Source of the DNA: Rhodopseudomonas_A palustris_F
Lineage (GTDB): Bacteria; Pseudomonadota; Alphaproteobacteria; Rhizobiales; Xanthobacteraceae
Reading direction: 5' to 3'
Assembly: GCF_000013745.1 (NCBI RefSeq)
Contig: NC_007925.1
Location: forward strand, 4,216,001 to 4,280,000
DNA: 64,000 nucleotides
Part shown: positions 9,268 to 18,662 of the stretch, piece after piece
Layout: every line of letters starts with the position of its first letter
Position numbering within the stretch: the first letter of the stretch is position 1
The notes under the pieces: generated by a model
What the model was told of the DNA's origin: nothing
The model's database searches: none
What the model saw: the letters and a program-made list of their open reading frames with translations, nothing else
Position numbers and translations under genes: made by a program

Positions 9268-10515
9268 TCACGCCTGCCGGCGCGTCATCCATGGCGCCAA
9301 TCCGTCGCTTCGCAGCCGGCGATGCCAATCGTCGCACCAGGCCAGAAACGCATCGTGAGGCAGAGCGCGAGAAAACACAAAGCCCTGCCCGGCGTCGCAG
9401 CCGAGCCCCGCCAGCGCCTGCCAGGTAGCGACGTCTTCGATGCCCTCGGCGACGGTCTTCATGTTGTAGGATCGCGCGATCGTGACCGACGAGGCCACCA
9501 CCTTCCAAAGGTCGGGATCGGTCAGGCACCCTCCGACAAAGGAGCGATCGATCTTCAGTTCGCAGAACGGCATCTGCGCCAGCACCGACATCGACGAGTA
9601 GCCGGTGCCGAAATCGTCCATTGAAATCCCGATTCCCTTGATCCGCAGCCGCAGCAGCGTATCCATCGCCAGCGAGACATCTCCCATTGCGGTGGTCTCG
9701 GTGATCTCGATCATCAGCGACCGCGCCGGGACGTCCAGCTGTTGCAGCAGCCCGCCGATGTCTTCGGTGATCGCCGGGTCGGACAACAGCGTCGCCGACA
9801 GGTTCACCGCGACGACGAATTCGGCGTCGTCGCGACCGATTTCCCGGGCCAATTGCAGCGCGCTGCGCAGGATCTGCAGCGTGACGGCTTTGATCGCGCC
9901 GCTACCTTCGGCCAACGGGATGAACAGGTCGGGACCGATCGGACCGAGCGTCGGGCTGTCCCAGCGCGCAAGCGCCTCGCAACCCACGACCTTGCCGGTC
10001 GAAAGCTCGAGCTTGGGCTGAAATGCCGCGTAGATCTCGCCATTGCCGACGGCAGCGTCCAGATCGGCGGCCGTGACCACGGCCTGATCGCGCACCGGAC
10101 GCTGCTGCGCGCCGCAATCGCACCTGGCCGTGAGCAGCACCTTGCGCAACGCGGCCAGTTCGATCGGCTTCGGCAACGCCACCGCATCGCAGACGCCGCT
10201 CGAATGCGCCAGTCGCACCGCGGCGTTGAGAATGCGTTGCTCGCAGCCGCTGATCACGATGACGAACGGCCTCACCTGCAACTGCGCGATCAATCGCAGC
10301 AACTCGATGCCGTCGCGTTCACCGAGCGCGAGATCGATGGTGACGTAGCTGAACGAGGTCGTCGCAATCAGCTCGGCCGCGGTCTCGTACGACGCGGCAA
10401 ACATCGAACGATAGCCGATCCGAGAACAGACCTCGCCGATCAGCCGACCCTGCATGCGATCGTCGTCGACGATCAGGACCAGGGGCGTGACACTCTCGAT
10501 TTCTGCGGCGGTCAT
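9268..10515 (-). CDS. Response regulator with EAL domain (c-di-GMP phosphodiesterase)
   Basis: A 415-residue protein with an N-terminal receiver (VDDD at 17-19, probable phospho-acceptor Asp61 in TIDLALGERDG) and a C-terminal EAL domain from about residue 150. The EAL domain has intact catalytic signatures: EALARW at 180-185, VNLS, EITET, DDFGTGYSS, KIDRSFV, AEGIE and GQGF. It should therefore hydrolyse c-di-GMP to pGpG. It is the last gene of the minus-strand chemosensory cluster, 158 bases after the PilZ-like gene. Its receiver closely resembles that of the stand-alone receiver protein at 17988-18491 (shared KPI-LAALR-L pattern), which suggests an internal duplication. Confidence 0.92.
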   Translation of the reverse strand: MTAAEIESVTPLVLIVDDDRMQGRLIGEVCSRIGYRSMFAASYETAAELIATTSFSYVTIDLALGERDGIELLRLIAQLQVRPFVIVISGCEQRILNAAVRLAHSSGVCDAVALPKPIELAALRKVLLTARCDCGAQQRPVRDQAVVTAADLDAAVGNGEIYAAFQPKLELSTGKVVGCEALARWDSPTLGPIGPDLFIPLAEGSGAIKAVTLQILRSALQLAREIGRDDAEFVVAVNLSATLLSDPAITEDIGGLLQQLDVPARSLMIEITETTAMGDVSLAMDTLLRLRIKGIGISMDDFGTGYSSMSVLAQMPFCELKIDRSFVGGCLTDPDLWKVVASSVTIARSYNMKTVAEGIEDVATWQALAGLGCDAGQGFVFSRALPHDAFLAWCDDWHRRLRSDGLAPWMTRRQA

Positions 10516-10673
10516 CGTATCGGTCCGTTGCCCGGCAGCATCGTTCGCTGCCGGCGCTTGCCCTCATTGGCGGCAGCCATTGTCGGCCGCCCGATATGAA
10601 AGAAGGCTTAGCTCGACTCTTCGGATTCCACACGACCTGCCGACTGCACGGATGGCCTCATCGGACCGTCCGC

Positions 10674-10988
10674 TCAGACTGCGGCTTGCTCGTCCCGCTT
10701 GGGTTTGCCGTTCTTGCTCTTGGCCTTCAGGAAGCGGACGTCGATTTCCGAGCCGTTGACGCGGATCAGTTCGCACCGCCGATAGGCCAGACCGGTCGAC
10801 GACAGCAGCAGGAAGAACTCCTTGAGGTTCAATCCCTCGATCGAACCGTCCAGCGTCAGTTCGGCGTCGTTCGCCGACACCGCCTTCAGCACGCAGTTGC
10901 GTCGCCAGGTCCCATCGATCCCCATGATCCAGACGCTGTAGCCGCGCCCGAAGGTCACCCGCTCCGGCCCAATGTTCTCGATCGCCAT
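10674..10988 (-). CDS. Small PilZ-like protein
   Basis: A 104-residue protein starting 9 bases after the cheR stop. Its short beta-rich pattern with GRGYSVWIMGIDGTWRRNCVLKAVS, then AELTLDGSIEGLNLKEFFLLLSSTGLAYRRCEL and RVNGSEIDVRFL, resembles alphaproteobacterial PilZ-like domains (beta barrel, xSL-FFLLLSSxGxxxRRC). The classical RxxxR c-di-GMP motif is not clear, so binding is uncertain. The Lys-rich tail is low complexity. The location between cheR and an EAL regulator suggests a role in c-di-GMP output of the chemosensory system (inference). Confidence 0.65.
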   Translation of the reverse strand: MAIENIGPERVTFGRGYSVWIMGIDGTWRRNCVLKAVSANDAELTLDGSIEGLNLKEFFLLLSSTGLAYRRCELIRVNGSEIDVRFLKAKSKNGKPKRDEQAAV

Positions 10989-10997
10989 CGCGGTCTC

Positions 10998-11882
10998 CTA
11001 GCGGCTCGTCGCAGTGCCGGTCTTCAGTCCGCCCGCGAACTGTCCCAGCGTAGCCGACGGCGACCGTGCCGCGGGCGGATTAGGCAGATACACGCCACGC
11101 CGTTTCGGGCAGACCCGGTAGCTGTCGGTAAGGCCGACGACGGTCTCCGCCGCGCCGAGGAAGAGATATCCGTCGGGCTCGTTGGCCTTCATCAGCCGGT
11201 TGAAGATATCGGACTTGGTCGGTTGGTCGAAATAGATCAGCACGTTGCGGCAAAAGATCACGTCGAATTTTCCGAGCCCGGCAAAATCCTGCAGCAGGTT
11301 GAACTGCCGATATTGCACCATCGCGCGGGTATCCGCGTTGAGCTGCCACATCGCGCCGACCTGCTTGAAGTGCTTGACGAGCATTTGGATCGGCAGGCCG
11401 CGCTGCACCTCGAACTGGGTGTAGAGCCCCGAACGCGACTTCTCCAGCACCTCCGGCGACAGGTCGGTGGCGATGATTTCGATCCGCCAGCCGGCGAGTT
11501 CCGCCGACATGTCCTTGAGGATCATCGCCAGCGAGTAAGGCTCCTGGCCGGTCGAGGCGGCCGCGCACCAGATCCGCAGGCTCTTGCGACCGGCGCGGGC
11601 CTTGATCAGATCCGGGATCACGCTGTCCTTGAAGTGATCGAACGGCGTCTTGTCGCGGAAGAAGAAGGTTTCGTTGGTGGTCATCGCCTCGACCACGTCA
11701 TGGATCAGCGAATCCGGACCGCTCTTCATCTTCTGCACAAGTTCGCTGATGCCGGCGACGCCGATCTTTCGCGCCAGCGGCAGCAACCGGCTCTCAAGCA
11801 GGTAGCGCTTGTCCGCCGACAACATCAAGCCGGAGCGTTCCTTCAGGAGCTTCTGGAGATACTCATAGTCGAGTGGTGTCAT
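10998..11882 (-). CDS. cheR: Chemoreceptor methyltransferase CheR
   Basis: A 294-residue protein with the two-part CheR fold. The N-terminal helical domain includes MTTNETFFFRD, and the SAM-binding domain has the motifs RIWCAAASTGQEPYSLAM and IIATDLS, with DVIFCRNVLIYFDQ. It methylates glutamates of the MCP from S-adenosylmethionine for adaptation. The C-terminal 30 residues are Ala/Ser/Gly-rich without a visible NWETF-type tether. It lies downstream of cheW in the same direction. No cheB methylesterase or cheD is visible in the window, so demethylation would have to come from elsewhere. Confidence 0.93.
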   Translation of the reverse strand: MTPLDYEYLQKLLKERSGLMLSADKRYLLESRLLPLARKIGVAGISELVQKMKSGPDSLIHDVVEAMTTNETFFFRDKTPFDHFKDSVIPDLIKARAGRKSLRIWCAAASTGQEPYSLAMILKDMSAELAGWRIEIIATDLSPEVLEKSRSGLYTQFEVQRGLPIQMLVKHFKQVGAMWQLNADTRAMVQYRQFNLLQDFAGLGKFDVIFCRNVLIYFDQPTKSDIFNRLMKANEPDGYLFLGAAETVVGLTDSYRVCPKRRGVYLPNPPAARSPSATLGQFAGGLKTGTATSR

Positions 11883-12005
11883 GATCTCTTTCCTGAGGGA
11901 ACATCCCGACCGTCACCGACGCGATGAGACGTGATTGCGGAAATTCATTAGATCGCAAATTATCCTGGCTGCTGATAACATCGAAACGTTCACTGATTGA
12001 CTTTA

Positions 12006-12512
12006 CTAAGCGGCCTGCGCGGAACTGCCGATTTCGAGGACGCGGTCGACGTCGAGGACGACCATGAGTTGGCCGTTGAGGCGGTGGACGCCGCAGGCCA
12101 TTTTGGCCATGCGGGGATCGAGGTTGACGGGGTTGACCTCGCGGCTGTCGTCGGCGAGCTTCAAGACTTCGCCGATGCTATCGATCAGAAGGCCGTAGGA
12201 TTCGCCGCGCAGGTCGACGCCCATCGCCATCGGCGGCTTGCCGTCGTCGATCCGGGGCAGCCCGAGCCTCGCGCGCATGTCGATCGCGGTGACGATGCGG
12301 CCGCGCAGGTTCAGCACCCCGGCGACATCGTCGGGGGCGAGCGGCACCTTGGTCAGCCGTTCCGGCATGAACACGTCCTGCACCCGGCTGATCGGCAGGC
12401 CGAACAATTGCCCGCCGATCATCGCGGTGACGTATTCGGTGATGGCGCCGTCGGAGGCGACCGGCTTTAAGGTTTCGACGCTGGAGATGTTGGTGGTCAT
12501 CGTGGTCCTCAC
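12006..12512 (-). CDS. cheW: Chemotaxis coupling protein CheW
   Basis: A 168-residue CheW-domain protein (YVTAMIGGQLFGLPISRVQDVFMPERLTKVPLAP near the start, VLNLRGRIVTAIDMRARLGLP, DSIGEVLKL). It links the MCP to CheA in the cytoplasmic array. Its start codon overlaps the cheA stop codon (ATGA at 12509-12512), so translation is likely coupled. The length is normal for the family. Confidence 0.95.
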   Translation of the reverse strand: MRTTMTTNISSVETLKPVASDGAITEYVTAMIGGQLFGLPISRVQDVFMPERLTKVPLAPDDVAGVLNLRGRIVTAIDMRARLGLPRIDDGKPPMAMGVDLRGESYGLLIDSIGEVLKLADDSREVNPVNLDPRMAKMACGVHRLNGQLMVVLDVDRVLEIGSSAQAA

Positions 12513-15313
12513 GCCGCCTGGTTCATGTTGGTGGTCTGTTCCTTCAGCGCGGCGATCAGGCCCGGCCGGTCGAACTTGGCGACGTAGTCGTGGAAGCCGG
12601 CCTGGCGGCCACGCTCGATCGCCGCCGGCGAGATCATTGAGCTCAGCGCGATGATCGGGGTCTGCGCCAATTTGGCGTCGGCGCGGATGGTCTCGGCGAA
12701 TTCGAAGCCGTTCATGTCCGGCATCTCGATGTCGGTGAGGATGGCGTCGAACTCCCGGCCGGAGCGCAGCACGCCCAAGCCTTCCTGGGCGTTGGTGGCG
12801 AGCCGCACCTTGTAGCCCGCGGCCTTCAGCACCGGGCCCAGCATGTTGCGGAAGAACGCCGAGTCATCGACCAGCAGGATCGACTGCGCGGTGGTGGAGG
12901 GCCGCATTTCCTTGCGCTTGAACCAGTCGGCGAACGCCATCGGCAGGAAGTGGCCGACGTCGATCACTTCGGTGGCGGCGCCCTTGATCACCGCGGAGCC
13001 GAGAATGCCCTCGTGGCTGGAGCCGACTTCGATCTGCAGATGCTCTTCGACGATGTCGACGATCTCGTCGACCACGAGGCCCATCGCGCGGTCCTCGTCG
13101 GCGAACACCAGGATCGGCTGCGCCCCGGAGGTCTTGACGCTGACGCCGTCCATCGTCACCAGCGGCATCAGCTGATCGCGGTACTGCACCATGTGGCGGC
13201 CGTTGGAGAACTCGATCTTGTCGGCGGCGATTTCTTCGAGCCGCGTCACCAGCGACAGCGGCACCGCCTTGGGCTGCGCCGAACCGGCGCGGAACACCAG
13301 CAGCGAGGTCAACTGATCGGCCGAGGAGGCGCGGATCGCGGCGTTGTCTTCGGCGATGTCGTGCTGGGCTGCGACCGAGGTGCCGAGCGCCTGCGCGATG
13401 CCGTTGGGATCGACGATCATGATCACCGCGCCGTCGCCCAGGATGGTGTTGCCGGAGAACATGCCGATGTGCCGCAGCTTGGTCGACATCGGCTTGACGA
13501 CGATTTCTTCGGTGTGGAACACGCCGTCGACGACGATGCCGAAGGTCTGGTTGCCGACCTGGGTCACCACGATGAAGCCGTTCTCCGGCTCGGTGACCTT
13601 GCCGTCGTCGATCCGCAACAGGTGGCGCAGATGCATCAACGGCAGCAGCTTGTTGCGCAAGCGCAGGACGGGCGTGTCCTTGATGCGCTCGATCTTGTGC
13701 TCGGAATTGGCGTGCGCCCGCACCAGCTCGACCACCGCCAATTGCGGGATGGCGAAGCGGTTGCCGGCGGACTCAACAATCAGCGCCGAGACGATCGCCA
13801 AGGTCAGCGGGATCTTGATAGTGACGCTGGAGCCTTCGCCGGCCACCGACTTGATGTCGATGGTGCCGCCGATCTGATCGATATTGGTGCGCACCACGTC
13901 CATGCCGACGCCGCGGCCGGACACGCTGGTGACCGCAGCCGCGGTGGAGAACCCCGGCGCGAAGATGTATTTGTGGATCTGGCTCTCCGACATCTTCTCG
14001 ACGTCGGCTTCGGAGGCCAGCCCGTTGGCGATCACCTTGGCCTTGATCCGCGCGGTGTCGAGGCCGCGACCATTGTCGGCGATCGACAGCACGATGTGGC
14101 CGCCCTCGTGATAGGCGGACAAGCGAATCGTGCCCTGCTCGGGCTTGCCGGCGGCGGCGCGATCGGCCGGGGTCTCGAGGCCGTGATCGGCGGAGTTGCG
14201 CACCATATGCGTCAACGGATCCTTGATCAGGTCGAGCACCTGGCGGTCGAGCTCGGTGTCGGCGCCGTGCATCTCCAGTTCGATCTGCTTGCCGAGTTCG
14301 GAGGCCAGATCACGCACGATGCGCGGCAGCTTCTGCCAGGCGTTGCCGATCGGCTGCATCCTTGTCTTCATCACGCCGTCCTGCAGTTCGGCGGTGACGG
14401 TGGAGAGCCGCTGCAACGGCACCTTGAACTCGGTGTCCTCGTGGCGGCGGCTGATCTCCAGGAGCTGATTGCGGGTCAAGACCAGCTCGGACACCATGGT
14501 CATCAGGTGCTCGAGGGTGTCGACATTGACCCGGATCGACTGGTTGGCGATCTTGTCGGAATCGTGCAGCGGCATATCCAATTCCACGGCGGTCTTCTTC
14601 TTGGTCACAGGCTTGCCTGGCTTGGCGTCCGACTTGGCGTCGGATTTGGCGTCGGATTTGGCCTCGGCGGCCACCGGCGCGGCGTCGGCGGGCTTATGCT
14701 CGGCATGGTCGGCTTCGGCAGCTTTGGCTTCGACCGGCTGCGCAATTTCCACCGCGACTTCGGTCTCGCGAAACGCCCGCTCCAATTCGTCGAGCGAGAC
14801 TTCGCCGGGGCGTAGCGCGCGCTCCAGAATCTGCGGCACCAGCGTGCCCTCGGCGACCGCCGCTTCGGGGGCGGCGACGACCTCAGGCACCACCTCCGGC
14901 GCCGCCATCTCGGGCACCGCCGCGAGCGTCGGCGCCATCGGCGCTTGCGACAACACTTCCAACTCGCCGATCAAATCCTGGTCGACGCCCTCGGGCTCGG
15001 CCTCGGTGGCCTCCAGCCCGCCTAGAATCTCTTTAATCCGGTCGATGGTCAGAAGGATCAGCGTCACCGCCTCGCCGGTCACCGGCATGCCGTCGCGGAA
15101 TTTGCCCATCAGGGTCTCGGCGGCGTGCGCCAAAGCTTCCAACCGCGGCAGACCCAAAAACCCGCAGGTCCCCTTGATGGTGTGGACCAGCCGGAAAATG
15201 TTGTCCAAAATCTTGGCGTTGTTGGGGTCCTGCTCGAACCTGACCAGTTGGTTGTCAACCGTGTCCAGGCTCTCATTCGTCTCCGTCAAAAACTCGCGCA
15301 ACAAGTCGTCCAT
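12509..15313 (-). CDS. cheA: Hybrid chemotaxis kinase CheA with C-terminal receiver domain
   Basis: A 934-residue kinase, much longer than E. coli CheA. The domains in order are: Hpt with phospho-His44 (RLVHTIKGTCGFLG); a long Ala/Glu-rich linker; a dimerisation domain; HATPase (DPLTHMVRNSADHGLE, DNGRGLD); a CheW-like domain; a second CheW-like region; and a receiver (LLVDDSAFFRNML, ILTDIEMPDMNG). The receiver probably replaces or competes with a free CheY, since none is present. The ATG at 15313 is used; a GTG one codon upstream is also possible. The linker contains three Ser-Asp-Ala-Lys repeats. Upstream is an MCP gene on the same strand. This layout resembles type-IV-pilus/alternative chemosensory CheA hybrids and may control surface behaviour rather than flagella (inference). 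Confidence 0.94.
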   Translation of the reverse strand: MDDLLREFLTETNESLDTVDNQLVRFEQDPNNAKILDNIFRLVHTIKGTCGFLGLPRLEALAHAAETLMGKFRDGMPVTGEAVTLILLTIDRIKEILGGLEATEAEPEGVDQDLIGELEVLSQAPMAPTLAAVPEMAAPEVVPEVVAAPEAAVAEGTLVPQILERALRPGEVSLDELERAFRETEVAVEIAQPVEAKAAEADHAEHKPADAAPVAAEAKSDAKSDAKSDAKPGKPVTKKKTAVELDMPLHDSDKIANQSIRVNVDTLEHLMTMVSELVLTRNQLLEISRRHEDTEFKVPLQRLSTVTAELQDGVMKTRMQPIGNAWQKLPRIVRDLASELGKQIELEMHGADTELDRQVLDLIKDPLTHMVRNSADHGLETPADRAAAGKPEQGTIRLSAYHEGGHIVLSIADNGRGLDTARIKAKVIANGLASEADVEKMSESQIHKYIFAPGFSTAAAVTSVSGRGVGMDVVRTNIDQIGGTIDIKSVAGEGSSVTIKIPLTLAIVSALIVESAGNRFAIPQLAVVELVRAHANSEHKIERIKDTPVLRLRNKLLPLMHLRHLLRIDDGKVTEPENGFIVVTQVGNQTFGIVVDGVFHTEEIVVKPMSTKLRHIGMFSGNTILGDGAVIMIVDPNGIAQALGTSVAAQHDIAEDNAAIRASSADQLTSLLVFRAGSAQPKAVPLSLVTRLEEIAADKIEFSNGRHMVQYRDQLMPLVTMDGVSVKTSGAQPILVFADEDRAMGLVVDEIVDIVEEHLQIEVGSSHEGILGSAVIKGAATEVIDVGHFLPMAFADWFKRKEMRPSTTAQSILLVDDSAFFRNMLGPVLKAAGYKVRLATNAQEGLGVLRSGREFDAILTDIEMPDMNGFEFAETIRADAKLAQTPIIALSSMISPAAIERGRQAGFHDYVAKFDRPGLIAALKEQTTNMNQAA
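14621..14668. repeat. 12-bp tandem repeat inside cheA linker
   Basis: About three and a half copies of a 12-bp unit (plus-strand cttggcgtcgga type) encode Ser-Asp-Ala-Lys repeats in the flexible linker between Hpt and the dimerisation domain. The near identity suggests slippage and probable length variation between strains. Confidence 0.75.
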
Positions 15314-15751
15314 CACGATACGCCTTTCAATGCCCTACGAGCCGCGCCTTGCTGAGGCAGATCGCCGACTGCGCCCTGCTGCCTTGTCGTCGCGCGAACC
15401 CTTGACGCTTGTTCGTCCTTGGCCGTCCCGATGAGCGTGCCTGCGAAGCCGATCGCTGGCCTGCTTCATCCACCGGGCGTCATCTTTACCGATCAAACCT
15501 TACATTTCGTGTACTCGCGCAGCGTCCCATCAGCAGTACCTTTGACGAGTCTACTCGGCCGTTAATTTAACCGTTGGTACAAATACGAGAGTTTTCGACG
15601 ATGACCCGCGATCGGCGGCGGCTCTGCTTCTGCGACACGCAATGCGCGCATTCGCATCCGAGCGCAACTGCGCGTCCGGCGGACGCAACACCGCGAACGT
15701 CGAGGCCTGCACGTCAGGTCGATGCGCAACCGTCGAACGCAGACGTCCCGA
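15314..15751. other. Gap between MCP and cheA genes
   Basis: About 440 bases with no convincing coding sequence. Base composition falls around 15540-15590 (TTAATTTAACCG, TACAAATACG), which is where a minus-strand cheA promoter would be expected. I see no terminator or known operator. Confidence 0.5.
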
Positions 15752-17719
15752 TCAAGCGGCCCGCACCGTGTTGAGGAATTTGCTGACCTCGTCCTTGAGC
15801 CGGCTGCTGTCGCGCGACAACGATTGCGCCGCCGACAGCACCTGAGCCGAAGCCGCGCCGGTCTCGCTGGCGCCACGTTGCACGTCGCTGATGTTGGACG
15901 ACACCTGCATCGTCCCCTCCGCGGCTTGCTGCACGTTGCGGGAAATTTCTTGCGTCGCCGCGCCCTGTTCTTCCACCGCCGAAGCGATGGTCGCGGATAT
16001 TTCCGACATCTGCCCGATGGTGACGCCGATCTCCCGGATCGCCGCGACCGAACCGTGGGTCGCATTCTGAATTCCGTTGATCTGCTGGCTGATCTCGCCG
16101 GTGGCTTTGGCGGTCTGCTCGGCCAACGCCTTCACCTCGGACGCCACCACGGCGAAACCGCGGCCGGCGTCCCCCGCACGGGCGGCCTCGATGGTGGCAT
16201 TCAGCGCCAACAGGTTGGTCTGTCCGGCGATGGTGTTGATCAGTTCGACGACGTCGCCGATCCGCGCCGCGGCCTGGGATAGTTCGCCGACCCGGTCGTT
16301 GGTGCTGCGGGCCTGATCCACCGCCTCGGATGCGATCCGCGACGAATTCTGCACCTGGCGGCTGATCTCGTTGACCGAGGACGACATCTCCTCGGTGGCC
16401 GAGGCCACGGATTGAACATTGGTCGAGGCTTCTTCCGAGGCCGCGGCGACCAGCGTCGCCAGCTCTCGGGAGCGCACCGCCGTCGCCGTCAACGTGGTCG
16501 CCGAAGCCTCGAGTTCGGTCGAGGCCGAGGACACGGTGTGGACGATTTCGCCGACCGCGGCTTCGAAGTCGTCGGCGAGCTTGTACATGTCTTTCTTGCG
16601 CAACTCGGCCACCAAACGGTCCTGCCGGGCCTTGGCCTCGGCCTCGTCGCGGGCCTTCTGCTCGGCTTTGACCTTGAAGGTCTCGACCGCCTGGGCGATC
16701 TCGCCGATCTCGTCCTTGCGGCCGAGCCCGGGGAGCACGATCGCGAAATTGCCGTTGGCCAATTCGAGCATCGCCCGCGTCATCGCCGACAACGGCCGCG
16801 ACACCGAGCGGCCGATCAAGAAGCCCATCAGGCCGACCGCCACGACGATTGCGGCGATGCCGGCCTGCATCAGCCCCTTGGTCTCGTCGCGGGCTTTCAA
16901 TTCGGCAGCCTGCGCGCTTTCGCTGCTCTGCTTGACGGATTGTTCGACCGCCAAAATCACCGGCTCGATGGCAGCGAAGCGGGCGGAAATCGCACTCTGC
17001 TCTTTGGCGACGAGTTGAGCCGCCTCGATCCAGGCGAAGAAATCGCGCTGATAGGCTTCGAGTTTGCGGGTCAGGTCGGCCTGGGCGTCGGCCGGAATGT
17101 CGGATTGAGCCAGCTGGGCGGAGAACTCCGCCGCGCGCTTCTTCATGTCGTCGCCGGATTTCGCTTCGCCGCGCAGCATGAAATCCTTTTCATGTCTGCG
17201 CATCATCAGCATGGTCACCGCCAGCGCCGGCTTATCGAAAGCCTTGAGCGCGGTTTCAATGGCGTGCACCGACCCCCGCAGGCTGCCTTCGAGACCCTTG
17301 TCCTCCTTGAGGCCGAGCTTGATGCGCGCGACCGTCAGCGCCGCGAAGTGTGCGCTGTAGTCCGTGGTCCCGGTCTGAATCGTATCGAGCTTCTGCACCA
17401 GATCGCTCCGGCCGAGCGCGGTCGCCTGCCGCCGCATGTCATCCAGATCGACGGACACCTCTTTGCTCATTTGCAGGTGTTCCTGCAGGTATTTTTCGTC
17501 CTTACGAAGCAGGAAATCCTTTTCGGCGCGCCGCATCCGCAGAATCGTGACCAGCACCTTGTTCTGCAGCACGTCCAGCGACCTGGCGCTGTCGTCCGCC
17601 TTACGAAACACGTCCTGCTTGGCGTCACCGAAAAGGTAAAGGGCCCCCAACAGCAACAGCCCGGCGATGCCGAGCGCGGCGATCGCGTTGATCTTGTAAG
17701 TAAGGCGCAAGCTGAACAT
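15752..17719 (-). CDS. Methyl-accepting chemotaxis protein
   Basis: A 655-residue receptor. TM1 is about residues 9-30, followed by an all-helical periplasmic region (residues 30-275) with paired helices of the HBM/four-helix type (repeated RRxEKDFLLR and RRHEKDFMLRG motifs, one in each module). TM2 is GLMQAGIAAIVVAVGLMGFLIG, followed by HAMP and a signalling domain ending FLNTVRAA. The hairpin tip is NLLALNATIEAARAGDAGRGFAVVASEVKALAEQ. The duplicated EKDF motif supports a helical bimodular sensor, which in known cases binds organic acids. It lies upstream of cheA on the same strand. Confidence 0.94.
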   Translation of the reverse strand: MFSLRLTYKINAIAALGIAGLLLLGALYLFGDAKQDVFRKADDSARSLDVLQNKVLVTILRMRRAEKDFLLRKDEKYLQEHLQMSKEVSVDLDDMRRQATALGRSDLVQKLDTIQTGTTDYSAHFAALTVARIKLGLKEDKGLEGSLRGSVHAIETALKAFDKPALAVTMLMMRRHEKDFMLRGEAKSGDDMKKRAAEFSAQLAQSDIPADAQADLTRKLEAYQRDFFAWIEAAQLVAKEQSAISARFAAIEPVILAVEQSVKQSSESAQAAELKARDETKGLMQAGIAAIVVAVGLMGFLIGRSVSRPLSAMTRAMLELANGNFAIVLPGLGRKDEIGEIAQAVETFKVKAEQKARDEAEAKARQDRLVAELRKKDMYKLADDFEAAVGEIVHTVSSASTELEASATTLTATAVRSRELATLVAAASEEASTNVQSVASATEEMSSSVNEISRQVQNSSRIASEAVDQARSTNDRVGELSQAAARIGDVVELINTIAGQTNLLALNATIEAARAGDAGRGFAVVASEVKALAEQTAKATGEISQQINGIQNATHGSVAAIREIGVTIGQMSEISATIASAVEEQGAATQEISRNVQQAAEGTMQVSSNISDVQRGASETGAASAQVLSAAQSLSRDSSRLKDEVSKFLNTVRAA

Positions 17720-17987
17720 GCCGATTTCTTCCGTAAGCTAGCTACTCTGAGGAGAGGGAAACGTTAAGAGCCAACGATGCGGACGCGCATGACGTCATCC
17801 GAGGACCGACTGACAGCGGGCGAACGTCCTGGGTCAGCGCAATGCACCGAGCGACAACCGATCGTTGCATCGATTCGATTAACGTTTCGTCATGCGAAAC
17901 CGGCACTGGGAACCATTAGCGTTCGTAGCCTTCGTAGCGCTACCAGGTCTGTCGCCGCCGACGCGATCGCCTTGCGACACATCCAAG

Positions 17988-18491
17988 TCAGGCGTCGCGC
18001 TCGAAACGAGGCCCGCGCACTTCGCCCCAGGAATGCACGATCGGCAGCCCGGCCAGGGTACTCCGCAGATTGGCCAGTGAGATGCGCAGCGCCGCCAGAT
18101 CGATCGGCTTCGGGAAACTGTGCAGCAATTCCATTCCGAGCGAGCGCGCGAACAGTCGCGAAGCGCTCCGCCGCTCGGCGTTCATGCCGCTGATCACGAT
18201 CACGGGGCCATGGTAATCGACGTCCGCCATCGCTTGCAGCACCTCATTCCCATCGCCGTCATCGAGCATCAGGTCGAGCGTCACGCAGGCGTAGCGGCGG
18301 CTGCGCAGCAGTTCGATGCCTTCGGCACAACTGTCCGCCTGGGTCACTTCATAGCCGGCCTTTTCGGCCGCCGCGGCGATCAGCATGCGCTGCGCACGGT
18401 CGTCATCGACCACGAGAAGGCTGAGCAAGCCAAGAATGGTGTCCGCCGGTGCTGAATCGTCCGCGGTCACGACGCGTCGCCGTGTGCTCAT
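17988..18491 (-). CDS. Stand-alone receiver-domain protein
   Basis: A 167-residue protein with one receiver domain. VVDDDR is at residues 27-32, probable phospho-acceptor Asp73 is in LDLMLDDGDGNEVL, and Lys is in the SFPKPIDLAAL motif. No output domain is present; about 25 residues follow the receiver. A strong ribosome site (GAGAGGAG) precedes the ATG. The receiver resembles that of the EAL protein at the other end of the cluster. It may serve as a CheY-like or phosphate-sink partner of the hybrid CheA, but it is unlike canonical CheY in length and motif context. Confidence 0.85.
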   Translation of the reverse strand: MSTRRRVVTADDSAPADTILGLLSLLVVDDDRAQRMLIAAAAEKAGYEVTQADSCAEGIELLRSRRYACVTLDLMLDDGDGNEVLQAMADVDYHGPVIVISGMNAERRSASRLFARSLGMELLHSFPKPIDLAALRISLANLRSTLAGLPIVHSWGEVRGPRFERDA

Positions 18492-18662
18492 GGCACACTC
18501 CTCTCGGTGATCTTCAATCGTAACGATGAGCTTATCGGGCGCGGCAAAATCGCTGGTTAATCCGGGCCCGTTTGCATACCGCGCGACGGCGGCACTGCGC
18601 GACTGGTTTACGGCTGCTTACGCCTCGCCCGACAATTGTCGCATTCGCAACGGACCGGCCGC

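Noticed and set aside
12950..14815. Long open frame antisense to cheA (621 codons)
   Set aside because: It mirrors the codon bias of the GC-rich cheA gene, has His/Asp/Gly-rich composition without domains, and cheA on the other strand is fully supported.
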